DNA from: Rhodocollybia butyracea
Taxonomy: Eukaryota > Basidiomycota > Agaricomycetes > Agaricales > Omphalotaceae
Length of the DNA: 64,000 nt
Direction: 5' to 3'
Assembly: GCA_015501585.1 (NCBI GenBank)
Contig: JADNRY010000006.1
Span: 806,001 to 870,000 of the forward strand
Shown: positions 1-14,120 of the stretch, piece by piece
Numbering within the stretch: position 1 is the stretch's first letter
How the letters are laid out: each line of letters opens with the position of its first letter
Made by a program: the position numbers and the translations under genes
Notes under the pieces: generated by a model
Told to the model about the DNA's origin: nothing
The model's database searches: none
Seen by the model: the letters and a program-made list of their open reading frames with translations, nothing else

Positions 1-977
1 CGAAATCTGAACCGTGGACGTCCCGCCTACGACATATACTAGTGATGCTCTTCATTGCCCTCTGGCTGAACAGTTTTGTTTATTTGGGGAGTTCAAAAGT
101 CACGATCGATCGAGCGTGTGGACACGGTACCTGCTTCAAGCATTGAGTAGAGCGTTTTTAACATCATGGTTGCATTAGAACACTGACTGTGAAAAAGTAG
201 GCATGTTTGCCCTGATAAATTTAGCGTCTCGGTTCAACTTTTCTCATACATGCATCTCGATAATTTAATTACGATTTTGTGTACAGAGTCAAACTTCGAC
301 GCACTTCCTCCCCACGGCAGAAGCAGACCTGCACTAACAATCCCCACTGACTGTGATTAGTTCATACTATAACATAACACAGGCGACTCGTGCCTTCAGA
401 GGCCTGTCGGAACAGCACCGGGTAGTTAATATGAGAGTCGATATAAACTAACGATTCGTTGTAGTCATTATCCAGGAAGTGAGAACGTGGAGAATTCTAC
501 ATGGCATGCATGCGAAAAAAGCTTCCTTCCTTCAACGCAGAAAACCCAAAATATAGCATAGACCTGTAGAAAACCTGTTTACAGAGCACCTGGAATTGAC
601 ATAAAAAATCCGTAGGTACACATTGATGAATAAATGCAACAAGCAAGTCGAAGACTGCTATAAGAGGAATAATGCATATGAGTGATGAGCATTGTACGTA
701 TCCAAGTTCTCCAAATGAAACCCCTCGAGCCCAGCGTGTATAGTGTGTATCGTATAAGAAAGAGCAATGGGAAAGAAAGCGAAAAAGATCAGTGTTGAGA
801 AAGAGCGAACGACAATAGAAAAAAGATAACAAGATTGGAGAAGCATAACGGAAAATAGTCGACCGCACTGTCATTCGTCACCTCCTAAGACTTTGTGCTG
901 CGCCACAGCTGGGCAGCCTTTTGACAGATCACGAAGAGCCAGAATAGCTCGAACCATCGAAAGGCTGCCCAATACCG
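1..977. other. Left flank without recognisable gene
   Basis: No reading frame here shows a recognisable domain or plausible spliced gene; the longest open stretches lack protein-like composition. It is probably the 3' flank of SSK1 and of a neighbour outside the window. Confidence 0.5.
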
Positions 978-3900
978 TCATGGAGTCACCACCAAAGGGT
1001 CTCCTGGTGTTTCGCCGCCTTGCGCATATACCTCTACACATCCTCCAGGAAGATTCAACGTTGGGTCCTCGACATCACCCGATTTGTTCGTTACAGGTAC
1101 CGGAGGAGAGCTTGGGGTGACTGGTGTCGTTGGAGAAGGCGTGCGAGACACTGACGAAGCTAGGAGATAGTAGGATCAAAAGGAAAAAAAAAATTAGACC
1201 AAGAACTAAGGAGCGGAGTGTAGGCCTTACTTGATCCATTTTCACGGACATTCTCCGAAGAAGGAAGCGAACCCTCGTCAAGGCTCTTCAAACGAAAGAT
1301 CTCCCTCTGTGTCAAGGTGGGCGTTGAAGCATTGAGATCAGAATTCAGTTGACTTTTGATCAAGCCTACGAATAACAACACGAAACATTAGTAAAAGCGA
1401 CAATATAGTGAAAGAAAACGATACCGTTCGAGTCCTGCGATTGCACAGGAGATGTTGTGATTGCATCAGCTACCGTAGGACCCAGTAGAGTAGGCGTCGG
1501 CTCATTTGGAGGACTCTGAGAACGAAGGTGATCAGCCCTTTCATCAGGAGACTTAAGTCCTAGATGCGCCCGAAAGGATATGTTAGCAGAAGGCTGAGGA
1601 GTCCACACACTAGACGACGTGCTCGAGCGAGGTGAAGCATGGGCAGCGGAAGTTGCTGACAGCGATGGTGTAGCAGGTTGTGTTGGGGCAGTCTTGGGGG
1701 CAGGTGGGGATGGAGGCGTTTTCCGCCCTCTAGGGACATGCAACCGCTCTGCGATATTTTTCGCCTGGTCATTCTGCGTCTTGACCACATCTGGTGTCAT
1801 TTCAGCGTACATGGACAGTGCTTTGATAGACCCCCATTCTATCAGCTTGTTGTTTAGCCATTGTAGTGATACCGGCTTCGTTAAAAAGTCGTTGCATCCT
1901 GCTGCGAGAGCTGCGATACGATCACTTTGAAGAGATGAAGCTGTCAAAGCCACGATGATAACCGACGAACGGTACGGAGAAGCAGCAGTAGATCCTCTAG
2001 ACTCAGTATCATCCGATTGAACCGATTCGACTGAGGGTGAGGGTTGGATGTAGCCAGCATTAACTCTTTCGATGTGCCGAATCATCCTTGTCGCGTCTAT
2101 ACCGTCCATGACAGGCATTTGAATATCCATCTACATGGTCTGAGTACAGTCGATGTAGTTTGCCAAGAGCACTCACCAATATCAGATGGAACTCGCCAGT
2201 CTTCCACTTTTCTACCGCTTCCTTACCGTTCGACGCAACATCGTACTTAATCTGCTTCTTCTTCATGAACGTCAACAGAATAGTTCGATTGATTGGGTTG
2301 TCTATAATCACTGTCAGCTAATCAAGTCGAGCAAGGCAAGAAAAGAACATGCCATCGACGATCAAAACGCTAATTGGCGGCACAATATTATTTTCAGCAG
2401 GTGACTTGCTCTTCTTACTTGACGGTACAGGTGATAATCCCTTTCCATCCAACCTTGGGCGCCGTGGATTTCTCAGAGATGAGAAACTCGGTCCTACAAT
2501 AAGTGGCGACGCGGGAGGAGAAGTAGGTGCACCCTTTCGTGGAACAGAATCTTTCCCTGTTTCGAGCGACGTCGCATCGGCTGTCTCAGTACGCGGAGAT
2601 ACGCTCCCTCTTGAGTTTTGGCGCGTCGGGACCTGCACGTTCACTTTCATTCCACCAGAGGGGTCTGCCTCATGAAGAGAGGAGAATGAAACCGAAGGAG
2701 AACCTGTAGACGATATAGGCCGCCGCGGACCAGAAACAACAGATAGGTGTCCACGATCTCTCTCCATACTGTAGCTCGAAAACGCACTGGTTTTCTCGGC
2801 CCGAGGTGAGAAAAAGATACCAGTGGGTTGACCGTCAGGACTTTGTAAGATGACGCCCGCTCGTGCTGTATCACCCAACTTGACTGATGCTGCAGTCTCT
2901 CCAAATTTGGCTACAGAGTCTGAAAAGTACTCGTTCGACTCTTGTATGGTCAAAGGAGAGGGAGGGAGGGGGTGGTTTTCGAGAATGTTGTTGATGGATC
3001 GAGATGACCGGTCGGAATTGGTTCGGGAACCTGATGGTCGGTGGTGGACGGAAGGTGTTCTGGGACTACTGCTACTCTGTTGAGAATGAGATGAAAAGAA
3101 GCCTCCGTGAACGTATGGGCTACTGGGAGTAGTTGCGATAGGGGAGAAAAATGGATCTAGGACGGGTTTGGTAACAGCAGTGTAAAGTTGCGTTAAGAAA
3201 CGTCTAGGACCAGCGGGTTTCGGGATAATCATGATTTCGGGTAAAGGTGTTAGAGTTCCTCGATAAGAACTGAGTACAGATTGTACCGAGTCTTTCGACG
3301 CTTTATAGTTTGCAAGACTAGTAAAATGGAGGAGAACAGGGGGTACTTGAGCACGAGCAATTTGAGGAGATGAACGGGGACGATGGTGTGCGGAAAGTGA
3401 TGGTCTTCGTGAGCTGAGATGTAAGGGATATATTTGATCATCTCGAATCGCTTGTAGTCGTTCTTTAAGAACAGTCACATCATCGTCTATGAAAATGAAT
3501 GAAACCGGCTGAGCCTTTGGTTGGCGTGGTGGCTCCATTTTTGGCGGAATACCGGAGGGTGTATAACCTTCGATATTGGCCGATGAAAGGGTACTTGTGG
3601 TAGTAGGACTTGATGGTGGGTCTGGAACACTTTCCAACCCACCTTCTGCCGAAATATGACTGACATCCATACCCCAAGCAGTCAGATAGCTCGTAAGATG
3701 GTGAGCAAACGATCCCTTTGAGCTAGCATACAAATGGACTTTTTTGCCCTTGAGACTATCGACAAACGTCGAGAGCTGCTCTAGCGTTGGCTCGCTGGCA
3801 GCGTTGTTGTCTTCAGTGACTGTAGCCGGAGTTTCGAGAGGGGATGACCCAGCGTTCAGGGTAAACACTAGACGACGTTTGCGACCAATTTCTAGTGAAC

Positions 3901-5144
3901 CATCGGAAGACGTTGTCGGCTCAGATAACGTGGCGCCGACATACGACAACAGCCGCCGGAAAAAAAGAGTCGAGAATGCAGGCCGCGGCCGTGAAACACC
4001 CCCTGACGTACTGGCGGGCGAAAACTTGTGGAATATCTCCACGACACACTCTAACGGACCTTCTCCTTCCAGCTGTAAAGCGGTTGCCCTGAATGAATCT
4101 TCGCTTGTTTCGGAAGAAAAAGAGTTTTGTCGTCTGGAAGATGAAGGGCGATTTACGAAAAGACCTAGTTCTATGGTATCTCCTCTTTGGCAGGTGGGTA
4201 GAATTTGGCGAATAAGCTAGAATTCAGTGAGCTAGAGCGAAGGAGAACGAACACGGTCGACGACGCACATGAGATAGCAGATAAGAGATACTAAACTCGT
4301 CTCCCTTGATCCATATATGCTTTAAAGCCACATCTCCGTGGAACAATACTAAATCTACACCGGCTTGAGCGGCCAAACCAGCAAACGCATCACCAGTACT
4401 CTGCAACAATTCCCCAATATCAAAATCATTGTGTTTCTGGTTGTCAAAGAGCGATGTATCTTCCGGAAGTTCTTCCGCAGCAAAGGCCGACATGTTTGCG
4501 GAGATGTAATTGAGGTTCTTCAACGCGGTGAACATAGCTGACATTGACGGTGTTGGGACAGCCAACGAGCATGCGGCAAACTGCTCCTTTGCAGGATCTA
4601 GAACCTGCGCCGGACTGATTTGAAGCATGGTTTGGATGACCATTTGAACGGAATCTGCGAGTTCAAAGGACAATTCTTTGAATTGAGGCAAGTCCGGAGA
4701 GGTTGGATCTGAACGAGACTTTATAAATGAAGAAGGCACTGCGCGCCTGCGAGGGTTTTGGAGGTGGTCAAGCTGTGAAGGAAGAGGAAGAGAAAATGCA
4801 CGAGAGAAACGAGGATGCTGTTGCACTGGCAAAGCTGGCCGAATTCGCGAAATTGGCGGTGAGTGGTTAGCGTCAAAAGTATCCCTGGTTTCTGCCTCTT
4901 GTCCAGAGTCGTCGTCTGAGCTGTCTCCTCCGGAATCCGATGAACTCAGTGCTGGCCTATCTGACGAAGCTGACGACGATATCGGCCGACTTTGTCTTGT
5001 TACTGTTGGTTCAGAGGGGACGTTTATACTGAACTTGTTGCCGTTGCTAAATAGTGGCATATCTAGCACAACGACATCTTGCTCCAGATGCTCTGTGTCG
5101 ATTTCCTCTAATGATGCCGCAGTGTTCGAAGGTGGCATCGCCAT
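978..5144 (-). CDS. SSK1: Ssk1-type response regulator (HOG stress pathway)
   Basis: Response regulator that receives phosphate from the Ypd1 phosphotransfer protein and controls the MAPKKK of the osmotic-stress (Hog1) pathway; cytoplasmic. Five introns (4217-4268, 2302-2352, 2131-2176, 1376-1434, 1160-1230) give 1295 residues. The C-terminal receiver domain starts with VLIVDDNPIN near residue 910. The phospho-acceptor is Asp957 in LMDIQMPVMDG, with the conserved Thr in ALTAS (about 1018) and Lys in LTKPVS (about 1040). A Ser-rich insertion of about 25 residues splits the receiver. Upstream, residues 190-340 resemble a histidine-kinase ATPase fold without its catalytic motifs, and residues about 380-650 hold receiver-like fragments, so the protein looks like a decayed hybrid kinase. 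The 2302-2352 intron begins with GC. The first Met is the earliest in frame; an extra 5' exon is possible. The last exon, ending GDPLVVTP, is read by splicing. Confidence 0.88.
2302..2352 (-). other. GC-AG intron in SSK1
   Basis: The exon ends GTC GAT G and the next begins AC AAC CCA, which rebuilds the invariant DDNPIN of the receiver domain. The 51-bp segment between starts gcatgt and ends ttatag. The nearby GT at 2348-2347 gives the wrong phase, so a GC donor is the only in-frame reading I find. Confidence 0.8.
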
Positions 5145-5418
5145 TTCGAGGAGCGACGAGGTAAAAGAGCTGGAACAACGCCAGGGGGTCGTCTACAGCG
5201 TCCAGAAAAGTGGCCACGAAAAAGATGTCAAAGCAAGCTGAAGGGAGTTTCAATTCAAACGGCGCCAAACAAATGCAAGATGCAAGATCTCATTCATGTA
5301 CATTTACATAGTTAGTCTACACCAGCTTTCTCAATTGCACAAGAAAACAGGGTGAAAACGTATTTTTACGATGATGAAAAAGTAAAAATTATCCGCTTTT
5401 AATCAAGGAGAAATATAT

Positions 5419-8400
5419 TCAGTAAGTCAGTTCAACATCACCCTATATACCGCAGTTGATTCAGTTTTCATCCATGTTATGGAAGGACAAGTGACATACC
5501 TCAGCAACTAGATCCATATCATGATAGCTTACACGACGACCAGCCGCAGCCCTCGGATCCTCTTTTGCATCTGGTGGAGGCGGAGGCGGAGGTCCACCCA
5601 GTGTCTGTCCACCACCGTTCCGTCTGCGTGGGTTGTTGGTCATATTACCCGCACTCAAAGCAGTGTCTAGGGCCGCAGGCGGTTTCGGCGGCAAGCCAGC
5701 ATTGGCTGGAATATCAGCGAATACACCCAAACGTTCACTCAGTCGGGGTCGGCCGTTGACACTCTCATCTCGTCGTTGAGAAGGTGGTGGTGGATAACCA
5801 TCATAGAAACCCTTGCCTGGAGGTCCGTAATCACCCCAGTATCCGTTTCCAGGAGGCGGATAGCCTGGAGGATAAGGGTACGGCATTCGTCCATATTCCC
5901 CAAAGTTATTAGTGATGTTGTTCGATTGGATACCGTAAGCCTGCGGAGGAGCTTGACTATTATTACCTACAGCGGCTGGCGGGTGAGCAAATGGCTGGAT
6001 CCTGTGGGGGTCTAGAGCAAAGTTATTGAAGTAGGGTATCTGCTCGTGAAATCATTTAGTCAACGTCTCGCCAGCACAACAAAAACAATATACATCATCA
6101 AGCGATTTAACGAGCTCAGGATGCTTGTTCGCGATATGCTTCTCAACAAACGAGGTGGCTTTAAACAGCTTCTGGCACGTCCTGCATCGAAATTTGCCTT
6201 CATCTTCTTGCTTGATATGAGGTTCAACAAGTTTTGAAAGTTCCCTAGAACCTTATCAAAATGTGTCCAAGGCGTGCTTCATTTATCCCACTCACTCGTC
6301 GTAGCTTTTCCCTCCATAATCTCGAGGGTCAACCTCGTTACGGTTGATTAACAACGCAATCTTTTGATCCAGCCAGTCGAGCCAACGATCATCTGCTTTG
6401 CGTGATTAGAGCCATAACATGGATGTATGTATTGCAAAACGCACCACCACGATCGTTCCTGCCCCGTGAATCCTTCTTCGTCGCCTCCTTCTCAAGAATA
6501 GGCTTTTCATCGTCTTGTCCGCCCTCTGTCACTGTCGCCATCTTGACCTCATCTATAACTGATGGCTTGGGCAATGGCTTTCTTACGTGTTTCAAGCACT
6601 TTCGCTGCAGCTCTTCAAGGTGATCGGTAACAACGGAGCAATAGTAGCACGCATGGTACGCAGCACGCAGGTACGCAAGATACAGGTCCAGAGATACTTC
6701 AGTCTAGACCATTCAAGATTAATCAAGTGTCGGGAGTCAGCATGCTGGAACATACCCTTTTCACTTCATATGCATCTTCATCATTCATGTCGACCAGTCC
6801 CTGGTCCCTCATATCCGCCATGACCTTCTCAATTCGTCGATCAACAGCATCTGACCCACGTTCTGGAGGCTCTTCTTCCTCTTCTTCCTCTCCGTCAACA
6901 TCAACATCAACAACGACATTGTCAAGATTTTTCTCCTCCATTAGAGCTTCTTCTTCGGGTTTGGGAGGCGCAAAATCCTTGGATTTCATTTTACGCAATG
7001 TCGCGGCTTCTTCTTCAAGGAGACCAGCAAGTACTTTGGCATTGGTAAGATCCTTCTCCATGCGTTCAGGCCTGCTAGCGACATCGGGTGCGATGCGAAT
7101 CTTATTGATAAAGGGCTTGGTAGTATGTGATACGTGCAGCTTGAACCCCTCAATCTATCCGTGGTGAAATTAAGAGACGTTTGTTCAATAATAGTAATAT
7201 AAACATACTTTTCTGTCCTGTAGTTCGGACATGACCAGAGTCATATCAGCGTCGTCTGTAAACCGCAACCATCCCGCACGGTAATAGTTCCGCTTCTGAA
7301 GAGGATCTCCAAGAGCAAGATAGACGTAGCCAGGGATAATGCGGCATGACTAAGTGATGAGAGAATAAGTCTCTCGATGCAGAAGGACAGACAAGTGTAA
7401 AACTTACCTCTTCCAGCTTGATACGACCAATGTCAGGAGGAATGGTACGAATCATGACCTGGTTGCCCTCTGGCGCAACAGCAATTTCTTCTCCCTTGTT
7501 TGAGCGCCTGTAATCACCCCCGGTCTTGCCGTTTGCATCCGCACCAGCATCATCTTCGGCGTCGATGTTAAACTGCATATCATCATCGACTGGCTTCGAG
7601 TCTTCTGCTGCTCCATCAGCAGGGATTTCTGCAGCAATATCCTTCTTTTCAATTTGCGTCTCATTCAAGTCTGGGTCATACTTCCCCAAGTCGAGATCAA
7701 GAAGAAAGTTGTTCAGTCTGCTTTTCCATCCTCCCTTTCTTGTTTTCTGGCGAAGTTTCTGAAACTCTGGAGCAGGATTGTACTTTTCCCAAAACCATGG
7801 AGATTTCTTGTGATGTTCAAACATGGTTTGCAGCTACAGTACGAATACTTCAGTATTATATACACGAAGCGAAACAAGAAAAAGAGCGCGTCTTCCCAAT
7901 GAAACGTCACAATAAACTAGAATCAGACACTAACCTGGTTAGCAGAAAAATCTTTCTTGTATTTTTCCCACCTCGATCGGATACCGTTCCGTGGTTTCGA
8001 GCCGTCGCCAGCTTCTTGCTCTGCAGCCTTGTCAGCATTATCTTCATCAGTGGCCTGGTGAGGGAAGTAGTAGCGGAACCATTCTGCATATTGTCGCAAG
8101 TTTGCTGGATAGTCCAACGTGTGAGGGTCTGGAGGAGGCCGTCGAGAGGAGAACTGTGGACCATGACCACGTCGCGGTGGAGAGTGTCCATAACTTCGAG
8201 AATGAGTATCTAAACCACAGCTCAGAAAAAATCAGAAAGAATATCAAATTGCAAACCGAAATCGTCATTGTAACGAGGACGAGGCTCGTAGCGGTCTCTA
8301 TCGTACGGAGACGGAGAGCGTCGGCGTTTTCTGCTGTCTACAAAGGATGTCAGCGAGTTTTTACCAGGAAACGAGGTCGCGTACAATCATCGGGGCTACG

Positions 8401-8568
8401 GCTTCTCCCTCTTCGTGCATAATCATAACTTCTGTCTTTCTCGTAGGGATAACGATCTTTGTCATAGTTTTCCCATGGTTCTGGAGGGTAGTCATACACA
8501 TTTCTGGGCTGATAAGATCCTCTCGGGGACCTGGAACGAGAACGACGAGACGGAGGAGGGTACGACAT
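5419..8568 (-). CDS. ARS2: ARS2/SERRATE family RNA-processing protein
   Basis: Homolog of SERRATE/ARS2 (fission yeast Pir2), a nuclear effector that links the cap-binding complex to RNA maturation or exosome decay. The N-terminus is an Arg-Ser/Tyr-rich tail (SRRSRSRSPRG). The family N-terminal block follows near 8117-7923 (NLRQYAEWFRYYFP, then RWEKYKKDF) and again near 7824-7700 (HHKSPWFWEKYNP). Acidic linkers follow, then one C2H2 zinc finger encoded around 6190-6100 (C-x-K-L-F ... H-I-x-N-K-H). The C-terminus is Pro/Gly-rich and ends YHDMDLVAE-GDVELTY if a 57-bp intron (5443-5499) is removed; that ending resembles the conserved SERRATE tail. Without that splice the frame would stop at 5461. 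At least seven short introns; about 850-900 residues. The start is the Met before SYPPPSRRSRS. Confidence 0.87.
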
Positions 8569-9525
8569 CTTGAAGTCTTAAAAGAAAGAGAAAAAGAAGA
8601 AGAGCAAGGGAAGAGAAGGCTTATTAGAGCCTGAGACGAGATGAGGCCGAGCATATTGAAGCACAGACCTATTCTGGATCCTGAACACAGCGTACGCTTC
8701 CATACGCAGTTGTGGTCGGGATGAAAGACAAATTACATAAACCGTCACGGTTTGTTGTCTGATAAGCGCTTGCGCGTCTAGTTTATAGTTTCTAGATGCC
8801 ACTAAGTATTATCCTCAGGCCTGCAGTCATTGGAAAAGGATATTTTCGATTGGTTACAGATGACTGCTGAGGTTGTTGTGAAGCGGCCCTTAATGCATAA
8901 TGGACAAATAATGCAAGCCCAGGCTAGGGACTCGGAGTCTTTGCGTAGAAAAGTTAAAAACGCCGGGGTTCTCCTTCCTCCAAGTCAGAGGTCGACAGTT
9001 ACAAAACTCCATTCTCAGGAAACCCCTGCTCCCAGTCAAATTTAGTTGTTCTTTCCATAAGCACAAATTAGTCGATTCAGAATCCAAATGGGATAAAACC
9101 TTGCACGAAGCTTCGTGTACTATGGGTGCAATCCCCCCGACGCCAGAAATACAGCCAATTATGTGGTGGGGAGGCAACTCAACGAATTGAGTAGAGCTGT
9201 CGGTCAAGTGACGGCAGGTACACTTTCTTCTGCCCTTCACTCTGGAGGCCTATGTCGCTCGTCCACTGATACTTAATGGATAACCCCTTATTAGTCGGAA
9301 TGTTTTTGAACTATCGAGCGCCATAGTATCACGTCTATGTAAAAGGGCTAAATCTGCGCCTCTCATTGAGCTACTACTAGAGTTTCACCGTGGTTAACTA
9401 ATTATGTATGCTTATTATGTTAGTTCGTGCCTAACTTGGTCAGGATCTTGATAACACAAAATGTGGTCTACACCTGAAGCCCCGGCGGTAAAAGTCGCCA
9501 TCTTAAAGTTTCAAGAGTATTCGAC
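8569..9525. other. Intergenic, ARS2 upstream / ESF2 downstream
   Basis: About 950 bp without a convincing gene. A 71-codon plus frame (8830-9045) and a 116-codon minus frame (8890-9240) overlap here, but neither has protein-like composition or intron signals. It presumably holds the ARS2 promoter and ESF2 3' UTR. Confidence 0.5.
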
Positions 9526-10507
9526 TCAGAAAACACTACTCAATACATTATCTAGTCCGTCTTTATTTGGGCGGGAACGCTTTTTTTGACCAGCTTCATC
9601 GGTTTCCAGTTTTCGCTTGTTCGGTCGGGAAATTGGCTTCAGCACCATCTCTTCACCCTTTTCCTTCTTCCGCTCCGCACGCTTCTCCAAAACCCGAGCG
9701 AGCTCTACATTTCTCAGATAATCGCGTTGCTCGGTCTTTGATTGCGACAACTCAACACGCAATTTGGCTGTATGTATTGCCGCTTCGTGTGCTATAAGTA
9801 AAAAATCATCAGGACGTGGTGGCTAGGATATGATCGAGAGTACTAACCAACTTGCTCGGTAAGCATATTCCATTTAAACTTGGGCAAATACTTCATGGTC
9901 CATATGTCGTCTCTCCACCTAGTTCCCTTTTTACCACCAATCGGTTGGGCGTTCAGCATATCAGCTACGCGCCGTGCAACCTTTTTGTCTTTAAACTCCA
10001 CCCAGCCTTCAGTAAAATGAGGCTTCTTGGTCGCAGTGTGCTTGCGTCGCAGATATGCCCGTTTTGGATCTAAAGACTCCAAATTGAGGAGTAGAACAAG
10101 CTGAAAAGTAAAGCAGTATCACCTTCTTGCTGCAAATATACTCGTCCGACTTCGTCATGTGCGCTCATAAGGTGTCTGACTTTTGCTGGTCTCATACCTG
10201 GAGGTATACGAGAGATATAGACGACCCCAGCTTGGTCCTGAGCTGCTTTGAACGCAGCGAGCGCCTCGGGAGTAAGAAGTTTGACAATTTTGGGGCCAGA
10301 ATAACCATCGGGTAGCATTCCTTCTCCCATGGCATCGTCAAATTCGTTTTCTGTATCTACATCGGAATCTTCCTGTTCAGAGGTATTGGGTCCACGGTTC
10401 AGTTCCTGCGACTCCTCTAAGAATGCGGATTTTGAAGATTCCCCCTCAGCCTCTCCCGCATATTTTTGTGTAGTTGGTGAGAAGGAAGTTGTGGTTTCTG
10501 ACGACAT
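9526..10507 (-). CDS. ESF2: ESF2/ABT1 pre-rRNA processing protein
   Basis: Nucleolar RNA-binding factor of the small-subunit processome that binds the U3 region and stimulates the helicase Dbp8 in yeast. An acidic N-terminus ([16 protein letters not shown]) precedes the ESF2/ABT1 RRM, which begins [20 protein letters not shown] and runs through [33 protein letters not shown] and the family signature [17 protein letters not shown] basic coiled segment (ERKKEKGEE) and KKRSRPNK tail follow. Two introns interrupt it; the first ends gtctttag just before DPKRAY. I start at the Met before SSETTT (10507); another in-frame codon at 10522 is less likely. It is divergent from RBX1, with 150 bp between start codons. 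Confidence 0.92.
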
Positions 10508-10657
10508 GAGGGCTCGTAACAAAATGATTTAAGCGCCTATAGTTTCATCAAGTCGTGATCACGTCAGGATACAGCTCTGCACTGTGACCACTCACCACCA
10601 CCACAAAGTGAGCGCGCCCGATTTCTCTTCCCTGCAGCCACTAGAAATCCTGCAGAA
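10508..10657. promoter_or_regulatory. Bidirectional promoter ESF2/RBX1
   Basis: 150 bp separate two divergent start codons. It contains a 10-bp perfect palindrome CGTGATCACG at 10554-10563 followed by a CACGTCA-type element. Its role as a promoter is inferred from gene layout. Confidence 0.5.
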
Positions 10658-11602
<945 letters not shown>

Positions 11603-14120
11603 TCAGTTTCCTTTGTTCTCCTTCAACTCCTTCAGCACTAGCCCTTCCAATCCCCCACAAATCCACAGGTCCTGTACACTGGCTCCAACACTCTTGAATG
11701 GGTAGACCCGGTTTGACTGACTTTCCATGAGCGTGATTTCTCCGAGAGCCATGTTGACATCCAATCGTAGGGCTGGTCCATGGATCATCTCCCCATTACC
11801 ACTCCGTTTACCACCAGTCGCGAGTTTGGTAGTGAGATCTTCAATGAGTACAGGACATTCGATACAAATAAGGCCGTTATTGATGGAGTTTCGCTGCAGG
11901 AGGTTGTCAAAAGTCACGTTAGCCGAAAGGAACAGATAAAAGACAATGATATGAATGTAAGGACAGCTCGTTACTGACCTTGAATATATCTCCAAAACTT
12001 CCTGCGATGACCATGGGAACACCTGCGGCCAAAAGAGAAGTAGCAGCTTGTTCTCGGGACGAGCCAGTGCCAAAGTTGAATCCAGAGATGAGGAGTGGTG
12101 CGTTGAGCGTGACCCGCTCTGATACGTTTTGCTTCATCTCAGCATCCGCTGCGCCCACAGACGGAGTATGTACCCAGGCACCCTCCCCAAGTCCTTCCCG
12201 CAACTCTCTGACCACATTAGAGGCCTCGACATCGTAATTCTCTAACACGACTCGACCCATCTCTTCCCTAGTCATCCCATCTTGATAGGTGTATTTTCCG
12301 GGGTATATCGCGTCAGTGGATACGTTGTCAGCAGGGAGGAAAAGGACGGGACCGTTGAGAGAAGTAGGAAAAGGAGGAATTATCTGGGTCTGAATAGCGG
12401 CGGAGGCAGAGGGCGTTGGGGATTCGGCGTTTAACGCGGAAGGAGTAGAATCGACTATCGAGAATATGGGTGTAACTGATTTCCTGGTTCGGTCGAGAAC
12501 GCTAGGCCCACTGATGTAACCCTTGACGGCACTGGCAGCTACAACGGCGGGGGAAGCGAGATAGGCCTGAGCCTTAGGGTGTCCCATACGACCTTTATAG
12601 TTCCTGTTTGTTGCCGAGATACCAACTGCGAACCAGTGAGTAAACAGAAACAACGAGATCGGAAAGACTTACCCTCTCCTTCTTCCAATAGCCCCACCCC
12701 CAGGCCAATACACGGACCACAACCTGCAGGCAACACCTTGGCACCAGCTCTCACCAGCACGTCCCAGTCGCCGCGAGCCTGTGATTCGGCCTGGACCGTA
12801 GATGAAGCCGCAGCGATATAAAACTCGACAGAAGGGTCAACTTTTCTCAGAGTACCGTTGTCGTTCGGGTCGTCGCTCGAGCGGAAAACATCGGCAGCGG
12901 CAGCCAGGTCCCCCACACGCGAGTTCGTACAACTAACAAGGTACGCCTTGTTTATAGGAATCTTTTGTGATTCCAAGGCAGGCAGTGGCGTCGATATCTT
13001 AACGCTGTTTGGTCCAGATACGTGCGGTATTAGACTGGATAAATGGAACACAAGTCTTTGGGCGTAGGATGCACCGGGATCAGATGCCATGGATTGGGAG
13101 GAAGGGAGAGAGAGAGAGTTTTTGAGGTCGGAAATCCGCCGACGATTGAGACGAGGGTGTTCTGGGGGAGGTGGAATGGCCAATGATTCGGACGACGCAA
13201 AGGTTCGCTGCTCGAGCTTGTTGATGACTTGGTCGTACCACTCTAGCAATGTCTTATCAACAGGGAACACTCCTGCCAGGGCTCCCCACTCTGTCGTCAT
13301 ATTCGCTATCGTCAGACGGTCCTCCACGCTAAGAGCATTTACTCCTTCTCCGGTAAATTCTAAAGCGGCATTCAGCACCTCGTCCTGGTTGAAGTACCCG
13401 CACAGGGCAACAATCACATCTTTGCCAGTAACTCCTGGTCTCAATTCGCCTTGGAGTTCCACTTGGATTATCCTTGGCACCTGCCACCAAGTTTTTCCCG
13501 TAGCCCATAATGCCGCAGCATCTGTACGCACAATGGGTGTACCTACACCGGAGACACCACCATACATGTTTGAGTGAGAGTCTGAAGCAACGGTGAGGGT
13601 GTACGGAAAGGCATAACCTTCTTCGATGAGAATTTGGTGGCCGATTCCGCGTCCAGCAGGATAAAAGTCGATATCATGTGTACGAGCAAATGCCTCTATA
13701 GTAGAGTATTTTTTTAGGTTCGTTGGGCTTTTATTCTGTACATCGTGGTCCAGAGTGAAAACAGGTTGCCTAGGGTTGTGGATTGAAGTTGCGCCAATGG
13801 ATTTAAATCTAGAGCTTGTTAACAAACTTTGACTCAAACACTGTTCGTCGAACGCACTTGGATATAACAGGTCCTGTGTTATCATGTGTCATAACATGTT
13901 CTGGTCGTATCATTACATAGTCTCCTGCTTGTACTGTGTGTCCGGGAGGTAACCCGACCGCATACCGCTGTACGACTTTTTCGATTACTGACTGGGGAAC
14001 TTTGTTAGGGGAAGCCGTTGTTGCATAGCCTGTTCGATGACCATCCCGGCGGAGTAGTGCAGCAGCTCGCCTCGCTCGTCGTAGAATCATGCTTTGTGTC
14101 CAGTTCAAAACGTGACTCAT
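11603..14120 (-). CDS. LYS4: Homoaconitase, mitochondrial (Lys4)
   Basis: [4Fe-4S] hydro-lyase converting homocitrate/homoaconitate to homoisocitrate in the alpha-aminoadipate lysine pathway of fungi; mitochondrial matrix. The Arg/Ala-rich N-terminus ([14 protein letters not shown]) looks like a presequence. The substrate-binding motif [11 protein letters not shown] is at about 13570. The cluster cysteines lie in [11 protein letters not shown] and [10 protein letters not shown]. The swivel-domain loop [13 protein letters not shown] is near 12060. Three introns: the first (13810-13865) joins VISK to FKSIGATS, one sits near 12630, and one near 11950-11980. The full aconitase-family architecture is present, about 780 residues, with no missing catalytic residue seen. 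Confidence 0.94.

Noticed and set aside
1619..1930. 103-codon plus-strand frame
   Set aside because: Antisense to the SSK1 receiver exon, whose protein motifs are unmistakable.
8991..9240. Frames in the ARS2-ESF2 gap
   Set aside because: Both strands are open over the same stretch, with no domain or splice signals.
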